Both the position numbers and the translations under genes were made by a program. This document shows, piece after piece, positions 55,208-63,349 of a stretch of DNA of 64,000 bases. The first letter of the stretch is position 1; each line of letters opens with the position of its first letter. Under the pieces are notes generated by a model that saw only the letters and a list, made by a program, of their open reading frames with translations, did no database searches and was not told where the DNA came from. The stretch is from Paragemmobacter amnigenus (lineage in GTDB: Bacteria > Pseudomonadota > Alphaproteobacteria > Rhodobacterales > Rhodobacteraceae): the NCBI RefSeq assembly GCF_009908265.2, contig NZ_JAAATX020000003.1:124001-188000 (forward strand). Direction: 5' to 3'.

Positions 55208-55907
55208 TCTTTTGCTCCATGCGCGCCAGCAGGGCGCGGGCGGCGGCCTGTTCGGCGGCGCGTTTGCCGGTGGCGGTGCCGCTGGCGGTCTCGCCCGTGG
55301 ACAGGCGGGCCTCGACGGTGAAAAGGGGTTGGTGGTCGGGGCCCTCGCGGGCGGTTTCGACATAGGCAGGCGGCGGCAGGCCGCGGGCCTGTGCCCATTC
55401 CTGCAGGCTGGATTTCGCGTCGCGGGTTTCCGCCGTGGCGGCAGCGGCGATGCGCGGCCCCCAGTGGCGCAGCACCACATCGCGCGCCGCGTCGAAGCCC
55501 GCATCCAGATAGACGGCGGCAATCACCGCCTCCATCGCGTCGCCCAAGAGCGCCTCTTTCCGGCGCCCGCCCGACATCATCTCGGACCGGCCCAGCTTCA
55601 GCACCTCGCCCAGCCCCAGATCGCGCGCCACCTCGGCGCAGGTCTCCTGCCGCACCAGCGCGTTGAAGCGGGGGGCAAGCTGCCCTTCGGCCGCCCGCTC
55701 GTCCGCCCCGAAAAGCGCCGTCGCGATGGACAGGCCCAGCACGCGGTCGCCCAGGAATTCCAGCCGCTCGTTCGACGGGCGCGTGGCCGAGGAGATGGAG
55801 GAATGCGTAACGGCCCGTACCAGAAGGTCGGGCCGCCGGAAGTCGTGCCCGAGACGGGCCGAAAAGGCGACGAGGTCCGCCGCCAGCCTGATGCGCGTCC
55901 CGCTCAC
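55200..55907 (-). CDS. rnc: Ribonuclease III
   Basis: 235 residues from GTG overlapping the lepB stop (GTGA); a start 11 codons earlier, inside lepB, is less likely. The catalytic signature is [15 protein letters not shown], and [17 protein letters not shown] carries the second acidic pair. A C-terminal dsRNA-binding domain ends [19 protein letters not shown]. It processes rRNA and other double-stranded RNA. Confidence 0.95.
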   Translation of the reverse strand: MSGTRIRLAADLVAFSARLGHDFRRPDLLVRAVTHSSISSATRPSNERLEFLGDRVLGLSIATALFGADERAAEGQLAPRFNALVRQETCAEVARDLGLGEVLKLGRSEMMSGGRRKEALLGDAMEAVIAAVYLDAGFDAARDVVLRHWGPRIAAAATAETRDAKSSLQEWAQARGLPPPAYVETAREGPDHQPLFTVEARLSTGETASGTATGKRAAEQAAARALLARMEQKND

Positions 55908-56716
55908 TCGATCCCCTTGAAGAAGCGGTCGGACCGCCACGTCCAGAAGAACAGCATCGAACGTCCGGCGGACGAGAACATGATCCTGTCCGCACGGCCG
56001 ATCAGGAATTCGGCCGGAACGAAGCCCACGCCGCCCACGGCCTGTCCGAAACGGCTGTCCTGCGAATTGTCGCGGTTGTCGCCCATGAAGAAGTAATGCC
56101 CCGGCGGCACGGTGAAGACATCGGTGTTGTCGGCAAAGCCGTTGTCGTCGATGTTCAGGATCGCGTGCTGCCGCCCGCCCGGCAGGGTTTCGATGGAGCG
56201 CGACGAGGTGCAGATCCCGCCCTCGCCCACCGGACCGTTCTCGCAGCGGGGAAGCTGGCCCATCGGACCCTGTTTCTCGTAGATCTCCTCGAACACGCCC
56301 GCCGCTTCCTGCGGCACTTCCGCACCGTTGAGGAAAAGCACGCCATCGCGCATCTGCACCGTATCGCCGGGCAGGCCGATCAGGCGCTTGATGAAATCGG
56401 TGCCGTTGACCGGATGGCGGAACACGACCACATCGCCGCGTTCCGGCTCGCCCGCGAAGAGGCGGCCCGTGATGGGACAGGCCGAGAAGGGGCAGGAATA
56501 GCGCGAATAGCCATAGGCCATCTTGTTGACGAACAGGAAATCACCGATCAGCAGCGTGTCCTTCATCGACCCCGACGGGATCCAGAACGGCTGGAAGAAC
56601 AGGGTGCGGAACACGCCCGCGATCACCAGTGCCCAGAGAACGGTCTTTATCGTCTCGACGATGCCGCCTTCTGACTTGGCCTTGCTGCGTGCCATCTTGT
56701 CCACTCTTTCTGACAT
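55904..56716 (-). CDS. lepB: Signal peptidase I
   Basis: 270 residues. An N-terminal membrane helix (about 22-40) is followed by the catalytic Ser50 in [16 protein letters not shown] and Lys110 in [23 protein letters not shown] is box E. It removes signal peptides at the periplasmic face. An in-frame ATG seven codons later is possible; AGGA stands before the chosen one. Confidence 0.94.
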   Translation of the reverse strand: MSERVDKMARSKAKSEGGIVETIKTVLWALVIAGVFRTLFFQPFWIPSGSMKDTLLIGDFLFVNKMAYGYSRYSCPFSACPITGRLFAGEPERGDVVVFRHPVNGTDFIKRLIGLPGDTVQMRDGVLFLNGAEVPQEAAGVFEEIYEKQGPMGQLPRCENGPVGEGGICTSSRSIETLPGGRQHAILNIDDNGFADNTDVFTVPPGHYFFMGDNRDNSQDSRFGQAVGGVGFVPAEFLIGRADRIMFSSAGRSMLFFWTWRSDRFFKGIE

Positions 56717-56761
56717 CCCGTCCTGCGGGCGGAGGCTGTTTGCGCGCTGGGCGCGGGGGAG

Positions 56762-57199
56762 TCAAGTTCCGGTCGGGGCGACGGGGCCCAAGACGGGGCC
56801 CGTGGGACGGGCCTCGATCACGACGAAGGCCTGCGCCCATGGGTGGTCATCGGTCAAGGTCACATGGATCACGGCCTCGTGGCCCGCGGGCGTCATCTCG
56901 CGCAGGCGTTCGGCGGCCCAGCCGGTGACATGCATTACGGGCTGGCCCGAGCGCAGGTTGGACACCGCCATGTCCTTCCACGAAATCCCCATCCGCAAGC
57001 CGGTCCCCAATGCCTTGGAACAGGCCTCTTTCGCCGCCCAGCGTTTGGCATAGGTGGCAGCAACCGCGCGCGGCCGCCCCTCGGCCTTGCGCTGTTCGCG
57101 CTCGGTGAAGACGCGGTCCCGGAACCGGTCGCCGAACCGCGCGAGCGTCGCCTCGATCCGTTCGATATTGGCAAGGTCGCTGCCGATGCCCAGGATCAT
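56762..57199 (-). CDS. acpS: Holo-[acyl-carrier-protein] synthase
   Basis: 145 residues. Asp8 in [15 protein letters not shown] and Glu58 in [16 protein letters not shown] are the Mg2+ ligands. It moves 4'-phosphopantetheine from CoA to apo-ACP. It heads the lepB-rnc-era series here, whereas in related genomes pdxJ stands upstream. The 226-bp gap behind it (57200-57425) has no gene; a short open frame reads into the acpS start (…RAFRGGA, stop overlapping the ATG) but has no start codon and may be a remnant. Confidence 0.93.
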   Translation of the reverse strand: MILGIGSDLANIERIEATLARFGDRFRDRVFTEREQRKAEGRPRAVAATYAKRWAAKEACSKALGTGLRMGISWKDMAVSNLRSGQPVMHVTGWAAERLREMTPAGHEAVIHVTLTDDHPWAQAFVVIEARPTGPVLGPVAPTGT

Positions 57200-57425
57200 G
57201 CGCCCCCCCTGAAGGCACGGAATTCGCTCTGTCCGGCGGGCACGGAAGGCAGGCCCGGCACCGGTCCGGCGGATGCTGCGCGCCTGCGCGTCACCCTGCC
57301 GTGCTTAGCCCAACTCGACGCCCCGCGCCACAGGATTTCGGACCGGAACGGTCAGGCGCGAGCGTAGATCACCCCGTGGGCGCGCAAGCTTTGGCAGGCC
57401 GGATCCCCCCAAGGTGCCCGTACCC

Positions 57426-58472
57426 TCACCCCGCATAGCAGCGGGCATTGCCATAGGGGCCATCGGGCCGTCCGATCCTGCCCGACGCCAGAAAGGGGGA
57501 CAGGGCGAAGAGACGCTCTGCAATCTCGTTTCTGCCGAAGGTCTTGAGATAGTAATGCCCCCAGCTTGCCATTTCGCCATCGGGCCAGGACCGGTCCTGA
57601 TTGGTCGGCGATGTCCCCGGAAAGCTTGCATCCCGCGTCTCGGGGTCGTCCGCATAGCCTGCGATCAGCGCCGGAGTTTCCGTTGCATCGAGAAGGAAGG
57701 TGATGATGCTGTGGATCGACTTCTTACCCGACCGATACCCCCAGGCATCGACGCCGGCCGACTGCAGCACATCCGCCAGCGCGACCAGATTGCCCACCGC
57801 CTGATTGCTGTAGTGCAGGGCGCTCCCGCCGCGTCCGCTGTCGCGCGGCAATGACCCGTCCGCCCGCTGTCCCTTGATCGCCGTGGTATAGGTCTTGAAG
57901 GCCTTGTTCAGCATCTCCCTGTCACCGGACGCATGGCCATAGGCCGCCATCAGGACACCGAACAGGTACTGCTTGTTGTCCAGCTTGTACTTTCGCAGGG
58001 CGTAATCCTTCTGCAAGGACCGGATCACCTTGAGGAACCACGCCTCGACCACCGCGCGCTCTTCGGCGGAATAGCGGTCCCTGTCGCGGGCATAGGCCAG
58101 CGCCTGCGGCACGGTCACAAGCAGCACATGAAAGATGGGCGGCGTCTCGTCCGCGATGTTGTAGGTGATGGGTTCCCGACGCGCATTCGCGACGATCTCG
58201 GCCCGCAGTTTCTGCGCCGCGCCTTCAGACACCACCGCCTGCGATGACAGGGCGGTAAGATAGAGCGCATAGGAATGCATGTAATTGTCGAAATCGCTGA
58301 GGTAGTTTTCGCGGTAATTGCCCGAGATACCGATGCGATCAGGCAGCGGCCCCGGATAGGATGCCGACAGCGCCGCACAGAATTTGGGATTTCCCGAAGG
58401 CTCCAGGATCGACGCCTGTGCCATTGCCGCGCTTGCCAAGACGACGCAAAACGCCAGTGCCAGTCGCCTCAT
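57426..58472 (-). CDS. Alginate-lyase-like (PL5) secreted protein
   Basis: 348 residues. Cleavable signal peptide ending AMAQA; mature all-helical protein. The segment KLDNKQYLFGVLMAAYGHA, then QRADGSLPRDSGRGGSALHY and SNQAVGNLVALADVL, aligns with the catalytic region of AlgL. AlgL uses Asn, His, Arg and Tyr with gaps of 1, 47 and 7 residues. Here the same spacing gives Asn166, Lys167, Arg214 and Tyr221, so the His is replaced by Lys. It may bind or cut an acidic polysaccharide in the periplasm, but canonical lyase activity is doubtful. It stands alone next to the integrase island. Confidence 0.7.
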   Translation of the reverse strand: MRRLALAFCVVLASAAMAQASILEPSGNPKFCAALSASYPGPLPDRIGISGNYRENYLSDFDNYMHSYALYLTALSSQAVVSEGAAQKLRAEIVANARREPITYNIADETPPIFHVLLVTVPQALAYARDRDRYSAEERAVVEAWFLKVIRSLQKDYALRKYKLDNKQYLFGVLMAAYGHASGDREMLNKAFKTYTTAIKGQRADGSLPRDSGRGGSALHYSNQAVGNLVALADVLQSAGVDAWGYRSGKKSIHSIITFLLDATETPALIAGYADDPETRDASFPGTSPTNQDRSWPDGEMASWGHYYLKTFGRNEIAERLFALSPFLASGRIGRPDGPYGNARCYAG

Positions 58473-58984
58473 TCGATCCTCATGGGAAAAGCTGCCATCC
58501 TGTCGGGCCCAAAATGTCGACGACCGACACGGTAATCAAGAAGAATGAACCCACCCGACCCGCGCCCGTCCTGAGCTTGCAGCCGGTCACCCCGTCCTGC
58601 GGACAAGACGATCCTGCCGCCATGCCCTCCCGCCAAACCGGACAGCGAAACGCCCGACCACGGTGCAGTGATGGTCGGGCGGACCGGAGCGAGAACAGTG
58701 AAGACGTTCGGTGTGGTGAAGCGACACGCGGATTTTCAAGCGGGGCAGAAGACCTGACCCATCTAGGGAAAACCGTGCAAAACATTGGCATCAAGCCATT
58801 GTAAAAGCTGAGTAAAATTTAGCTCAGGGCAACTCGCCACAGTCGCCAGCCGGCTCCGAATCAACGGCCTGGTCTCCGCGATTTCAAGTCCTAAGCAAGT
58901 CCAGGCAGAGTGCTCTTCGTGCCCCTCAAGGCCACCCAACGAGGCCTGATCGCGTCTTCTCCTGCCCCAACCGAAGGGCAGAAC
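58473..58984. other. Gene-free 512-bp region at the left edge of the integrase island
   Basis: No open frame here has start signals or similarity that I recognise. The right part is AT-richer than the surrounding chromosome. It contains an interrupted palindrome CTGAGTAAAATTTAGCTCAG at 58808-58827. No tRNA or tmRNA 3' end is present, although P4-type integrases often target one, and I did not find a direct repeat of this region further right that would mark attL/attR. Confidence 0.5.
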
Positions 58985-60358
58985 ATGAAGAAGGAACTGA
59001 CCGAGAAACTCGTCGCCGGTACCACCTGCAAGGGGCCGCGCCTCATGATCCGCGACACGAAGGTGACGGACTTTGCGGTCCGCATCGGGAAGCGGACCAA
59101 GACATTCGTGGTGGCCTGTCGCGACCGCGAAGGAAAGATGCGGACGGTCGCCATCGGGCTTTACCCGGACATCTCCGTCAAGGAAGCGCGCGACGCTGCC
59201 GCCCGGATCCGATCCGAGCTCAGAGGGAGCGGCAAGATCCCTGCATCCGTCACGGTCGAAGAAGCACCAAAGATCGACCCCACCACGCTGCAAGAACTCC
59301 TGATCGAAGCCGAAGCCAAATTCAGCCGCACCCTGAAATCCTGGCGACTGATCAGCGAGACGAACCGGAGATCTTCTGCACGCCGGTCCATCGAGTCCGT
59401 CTTCAAACCCCTTCTCGACAAACCTGTCGAAAGCCTGACCGCCCACGACCTTGCCGAAGTCGTGGCAAACTACCGCCCTCAGGGACGCCAGACCGGGCAG
59501 ACGGGATCGGGCCATGTGTCCGGCACGATGTCCTATCTTGCCACCGTCCTGAACTGGGCGGCCCACCGCAAACGGTTCCGCCCCATCGGCGCTGGCCGCC
59601 AGCCGAAACTCAACGCGCCTGACATCCGCGAGGTCTTCGACCCGAAGCTGGATGATCCGACCATCACCGGCCTTCGGACACGGGTGCTCACGATCCCCGA
59701 ATTCACCGCGATCTACCCCCTGCTCACCTATCCGCGCCCCGCGTCACTCGAAAGGACACAGGTGCCGCCAGAGGTAGACTACGCCTACGTTGCCCTCCGC
59801 TTCGTCCTGTTGACAGCCGCGCGCCTGTCCGAGGTGACGACGATGAAGTGGGGCGATGTGGACTGGCTCAATGGTGTCTGGATGAAGCCGGATACGAAAG
59901 GGTTCGGCACGGCCCCACGGAAGCAGTCCCTCCCCCTGTCGGACAAAGCGCTGGAACTCCTGGGAAGCCTTCCGCGAGCAATGAAGGCTTTGCCGTCCGA
60001 ACTTGTCTTCCCGAACGCAAACGGAGGGCTGCAAATGAACTGGGACCGCGCGGGCAAGGTCATCCAGGCCGCCACCGGAACCTCGGGATGGACGCGCCAC
60101 GACCTGCGCCGGACCGCGGCGACCGTCATGCTCCAGGCGGGCATTCCGGTGCATATCATCGAGACGATCCTGAACCACGCCTCCCCGATCAAGTCGGCGG
60201 GCGGGGGCGGAGCGTCAGAGCATTACATGGTCGTGGCGCGGATGTGGACCAACGAAGTGGACCCTGTGAAGGATGCCCTCGACCGGCTCGCCGCGACCTA
60301 TGACCGCCTCATCGCGATGATGGAGGCAAGGATGAAGGATCGGTTCCGCCATCAGTGA
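58985..60358 (+). CDS. Tyrosine recombinase/integrase, P4-like
   Basis: 457 residues from MKKELTEKLVAG; a longer frame upstream lacks similarity. An N-terminal DUF4102-like domain (about 1-90, with FAVRIGKRTKTFVVACRDRE and IGLYPDISVKEARDAAARI) precedes the SAM-like and catalytic domains. The active site is complete: Arg280 (TAARLSEVTTMKWGD), His372 and Arg375 (WTRHDLRRTAATVM), His398 (LNHAS) and Tyr414 (SEHYMV). It should integrate and excise the island. Codon bias is less extreme than in core genes. Confidence 0.9.
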   Translation: MKKELTEKLVAGTTCKGPRLMIRDTKVTDFAVRIGKRTKTFVVACRDREGKMRTVAIGLYPDISVKEARDAAARIRSELRGSGKIPASVTVEEAPKIDPTTLQELLIEAEAKFSRTLKSWRLISETNRRSSARRSIESVFKPLLDKPVESLTAHDLAEVVANYRPQGRQTGQTGSGHVSGTMSYLATVLNWAAHRKRFRPIGAGRQPKLNAPDIREVFDPKLDDPTITGLRTRVLTIPEFTAIYPLLTYPRPASLERTQVPPEVDYAYVALRFVLLTAARLSEVTTMKWGDVDWLNGVWMKPDTKGFGTAPRKQSLPLSDKALELLGSLPRAMKALPSELVFPNANGGLQMNWDRAGKVIQAATGTSGWTRHDLRRTAATVMLQAGIPVHIIETILNHASPIKSAGGGGASEHYMVVARMWTNEVDPVKDALDRLAATYDRLIAMMEARMKDRFRHQ

Positions 60359-60375
60359 TCGGAGACAGCCAGCGG

Positions 60376-60915
60376 TCAGCCTTTTGCCCAAGCGAAACAT
60401 GCTTGGCGATGCTCCAGTATCATGGCGTCGGTATCGACGCCCTGATCAGCCAGGCCTTCCTCGACCATTCCGCGCTTGAATCCATATTCGAGCTCGCCCT
60501 CGCGGTCCGGTGCCACATATGGACCAGCCGCGACTTCCTCCTGACGCACAACAAGCGACGAAAACTGAGGAAGGTTGTTTGCCGCGCAATGAAGGATGAT
60601 GGATTGCATCAGCCCCCCCTTGCCGCTCAGCTTCCGATAATAGGTCGACCAGTCGGCCTTCGGATCGTTGATGCAGGCCAAAGCCAAATCCTTGTAGCTG
60701 CAAAGGCGACCATCCTTGGCCACGGAGGTAAGAAACTTGATGGCGCGTGGCACATCAAAATAAGGAGCCACCTTCGCGGCACCTCGTTCAGCGAGGATGC
60801 GTTTCGCAGCGTCCAGGTTCTCTTGTTCCCGCGCGGTCAGTTTGCTTGCCGCCTCACTCCGCTTGATCAGGGTTTCCAGAGATTTGTCATCGCGGCGATT
60901 TAGGTAATCCGTCAT
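60376..60915 (-). CDS. Unrecognised island protein
   Basis: 179 residues from the ATG at MTDYLNRRDDKSLETLIKRS. The frame stays open for 57 more codons upstream and includes another ATG with CEPCGRLTC, so the start is uncertain; no site has a good ribosome-binding match. An N-terminal charged helix is followed by a compact domain: VPRAIKFLTSVAKDGRLCSY, KDLALACIN, then LHCAANNLPQFSSLVVRQEE. The GRLCSYKDLA and NLPQFSSLVV pattern recalls the winged-helix part of alkyltransferase-like proteins, but I would not assign that. It converges with integrase 1, 17 bp away. Confidence 0.6.
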   Translation of the reverse strand: MTDYLNRRDDKSLETLIKRSEAASKLTAREQENLDAAKRILAERGAAKVAPYFDVPRAIKFLTSVAKDGRLCSYKDLALACINDPKADWSTYYRKLSGKGGLMQSIILHCAANNLPQFSSLVVRQEEVAAGPYVAPDREGELEYGFKRGMVEEGLADQGVDTDAMILEHRQACFAWAKG

Positions 60916-61197
60916 TGATTTGCTGGCTCGGCTGAGTTTGGCGTCGGACCCAGTCTGAGGGATCTCTTGGGCGGAAGATAGACATGTAAGGCGGCCGCAA
61001 GGCTCACAGAACCACGATCTCTGCATCTTGTCCGGGAAACTGGCCTCCTGACGGGGTGCCACCCCATAAAGGCCTTCGGAAGACAATGCCGTAGCTCACA
61101 GACCCGCACCCTGTCTTTCGAGAAACCGGTATCAAACCCGCCTCTCACATTTTTTCGACGGACTCATGTCCCCGCCGCATCAACGACGGCGGCGAAC

Positions 61198-62523
61198 ATG
61201 TCCACACATATCTTCAGTGAATCCCAGACGGTCCGACTCACCAAGGCAATCGTCGAAAAGGCGACGACCGATGCCGGGAAACGTATCGAACTGCGCGACA
61301 GCGTGGTATCGGGCCTCGTCCTGCGCGTCTCGCCGACAGGGCTGCGCCGGTATGTCTGCAAGATCAGCACGGGCAAGAAGACCCCGACGATAGCGCTCGG
61401 CGCGCCCGATAAGGTCGACCTCGAAAAGGTCCGGATTCAGGCACGTGAGAAGATCCTGTCCGTCAAACGGCACACCCTCAAATACGGCCCCCGTTCCGCA
61501 TGCCGCGTGACCCTGCGCCAACTGATCCTCGAAGCCACCCCCATTCTCGCCAAGCGCAATGTCGGAGGGAAGATCTGGTCGTCGCGGGAACACCGCAAGA
61601 TCCCCGACGCCGTCGGAACGCTCGAAAACGTCTTCCATACTGTTTTGGACGAGCCGGTGCGCGAGCTTGACCTCGAAACGATCAATGACGTCGTGACCGG
61701 AGGGCACAACGTCGCGGCCCCCGGTTCGGCATCTCGCGGCCTTTCCTACCTCCGCACCCTTTACGACTGGGCGGCGAACCGCGGCAAATTCGCCAAGATT
61801 GGAAGCGGTCGGAAAGTGCCCATCGAACTCCCCGAAGTGCAGAACATCCACAAACCCGCTGAACCTCGCCGCCGCGAGCGCACCTTGAACACCAGAGAAG
61901 CCGGATTGGTCTGGCGGGAAGTGACCAAGCCTGATGCCGGGATCGGGCATTCTATTCACCGGTTCATCATGTGCACGGCCTCCCGTCGTGGGCCCGTCGC
62001 TACGATCCGTTGCGGCGATATCAACCCTGTCGACGGAACCTGGACCTTCGTCGCGAAGGGAGGCGCAACCAAGACCATCGGTTTGTCTCCGTCGATCATC
62101 GCCTGGGTGACCTCTCTGCCGAGCTACGACCGGAACAAGCTCGGCGCATATCTCTTCCCGAACAGCGAGGGCGGACCTTTCTGCGACTGGGATGCCGCGA
62201 CGAAAGCTATCCAGGAGGCAACCGGCACCACGAACTGGACGCGCCACGACCTGCGCCGGACCGCAGCCTCTGCTCTGGAAAGCTACGTCGATGATGACTT
62301 CCCGCATCACGAACTGCTCTCCCATGCCAATCCGGGCGATGGGCACCTCAAAGCCAAAGCCGTGGTCGACCGCCTGATGACCAAGCCGCATCAGAGCGGC
62401 ATTGGCTTGACCTATCGGCCCGAGACGGATCCGGGGATCGAAAAGAGCATGCGCAAGCGGACGCGCGCTGCGACGGCGCGGTTGGAGCGGTACTATGACG
62501 AATGCGCGATGATGGTTGAATAA
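61198..62523 (+). CDS. Second tyrosine recombinase-like protein, probably atypical
   Basis: 441 residues. The N-terminal arm-type domain (VVSGLVLRVSPTGLRRYVCK) and catalytic domain resemble integrase 1. Arg263/264 (CTASRRGPVATIRCGD), His350-Arg353 (WTRHDLRRTAASAL) and His376 (LLSHANPGD) are present. However, no Tyr lies within 25 residues after His376; the nearest is Tyr406. The block ATGTTNWTRHDLRRTAA is nearly identical to integrase 1 in protein and DNA. It may be an excision/regulatory partner, a transposase-like variant or an inactive paralog. The start is ATG without a strong ribosome site. Confidence 0.8.
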   Translation: MSTHIFSESQTVRLTKAIVEKATTDAGKRIELRDSVVSGLVLRVSPTGLRRYVCKISTGKKTPTIALGAPDKVDLEKVRIQAREKILSVKRHTLKYGPRSACRVTLRQLILEATPILAKRNVGGKIWSSREHRKIPDAVGTLENVFHTVLDEPVRELDLETINDVVTGGHNVAAPGSASRGLSYLRTLYDWAANRGKFAKIGSGRKVPIELPEVQNIHKPAEPRRRERTLNTREAGLVWREVTKPDAGIGHSIHRFIMCTASRRGPVATIRCGDINPVDGTWTFVAKGGATKTIGLSPSIIAWVTSLPSYDRNKLGAYLFPNSEGGPFCDWDAATKAIQEATGTTNWTRHDLRRTAASALESYVDDDFPHHELLSHANPGDGHLKAKAVVDRLMTKPHQSGIGLTYRPETDPGIEKSMRKRTRAATARLERYYDECAMMVE

Positions 62524-62552
62524 ACTGTCGGGGCCAGAAGTCGTGGCTTGCT

Positions 62553-63257
62553 CTACCGCTCCGATGCTTCCTGCTTCCACGAATACCAGACCGTGGGACG
62601 CATCTCATCCTCACTCAGAAAGGTTCGCGCAGAAAAAAGAGGAACTCCGGCAGCATCTTTGCAGACCAATCCCCAATCTTCGTCCAGGGCAGCTTGGTCC
62701 ACGCCTCCTGCCCAGACCCCATTCGCGACTGCTGGAATGAAGTGATCACCGTTCTCGGTGAAATCCCTGCCCTGCGCCAAGCCCCGCAGGACACGCACCG
62801 CTTCCTGATCGGCAACCGGCAAAAGCGGGCGGTCCAGCGCAACCGCACTACGCTCCACCAATCTTTCGAGAGCATGCAGGCAGAAGCTGGCCCGAGACAC
62901 ATGATACCCAACACCCGTCCGCAGGCACCGGATCGCAAACCGGGTATAGACCAGCGCCGTTTCGGTGAAGAGGTCCTGCTGATCAATCTGGTTGCGGATC
63001 TGGCAGACATTGCGGACGAAGACGACAAGGCCTTCGTCGCCCTTCGCAACTTTCACCACGCCCTTCCGTGAAGCCAGTTGTTGCGCGAGCCTCTGTATGC
63101 CCTTCGCATTCGGCCGCATGTTCGTCGAGAGGCGGACAAGCGCTTCAACATCCGCTTCGGCCTGCGCCGCATGCGACATTGCCTGACGCGCGAGACCGCG
63201 TTTCAGGGCAGTGCGGAGGGAAGCGTTGGTCGCAAAATGGCTGTGCTGGATCTGCAT
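62553..63257 (-). CDS. Unrecognised island protein, divergent from the WYL regulator
   Basis: 234 residues, soluble, mostly helical, beginning MQIQHSHFATNASLRTALKR. GGAAG stands 5 nt before the ATG, which supports the start. Conserved-looking patches are FVRNVCQIRNQIDQQDLFTE, GVGYHVSRASFCLHALERLV and EDWGLVCKDAAGVPLFSARTF. No motif identifies an enzyme. It converges with integrase 2 (29 bp between stops) and is 92 bp from the WYL regulator start, with which it may share control. Confidence 0.65.
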   Translation of the reverse strand: MQIQHSHFATNASLRTALKRGLARQAMSHAAQAEADVEALVRLSTNMRPNAKGIQRLAQQLASRKGVVKVAKGDEGLVVFVRNVCQIRNQIDQQDLFTETALVYTRFAIRCLRTGVGYHVSRASFCLHALERLVERSAVALDRPLLPVADQEAVRVLRGLAQGRDFTENGDHFIPAVANGVWAGGVDQAALDEDWGLVCKDAAGVPLFSARTFLSEDEMRPTVWYSWKQEASER

Positions 63258-63349
63258 CGAAACTTCCTTTCATCGGCAAATGGAAAAGCTCTCGTCCCAA
63301 ATCTGACTTTACGTGCTATGGGTGGCAAAACCTGTCACGGGCATTAACC

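Noticed and set aside
57196-57300. Open frame whose stop overlaps the acpS start, possibly the end of an upstream gene.
   Set aside because: No start codon within its about 55 codons and no recognisable family. At most a remnant from the proposed inversion.
58800-58850. TAGCTCAG-like string before integrase 1, as in a tRNA D-arm and a usual integrase target.
   Set aside because: No acceptor, anticodon or T-arm can be folded around it.
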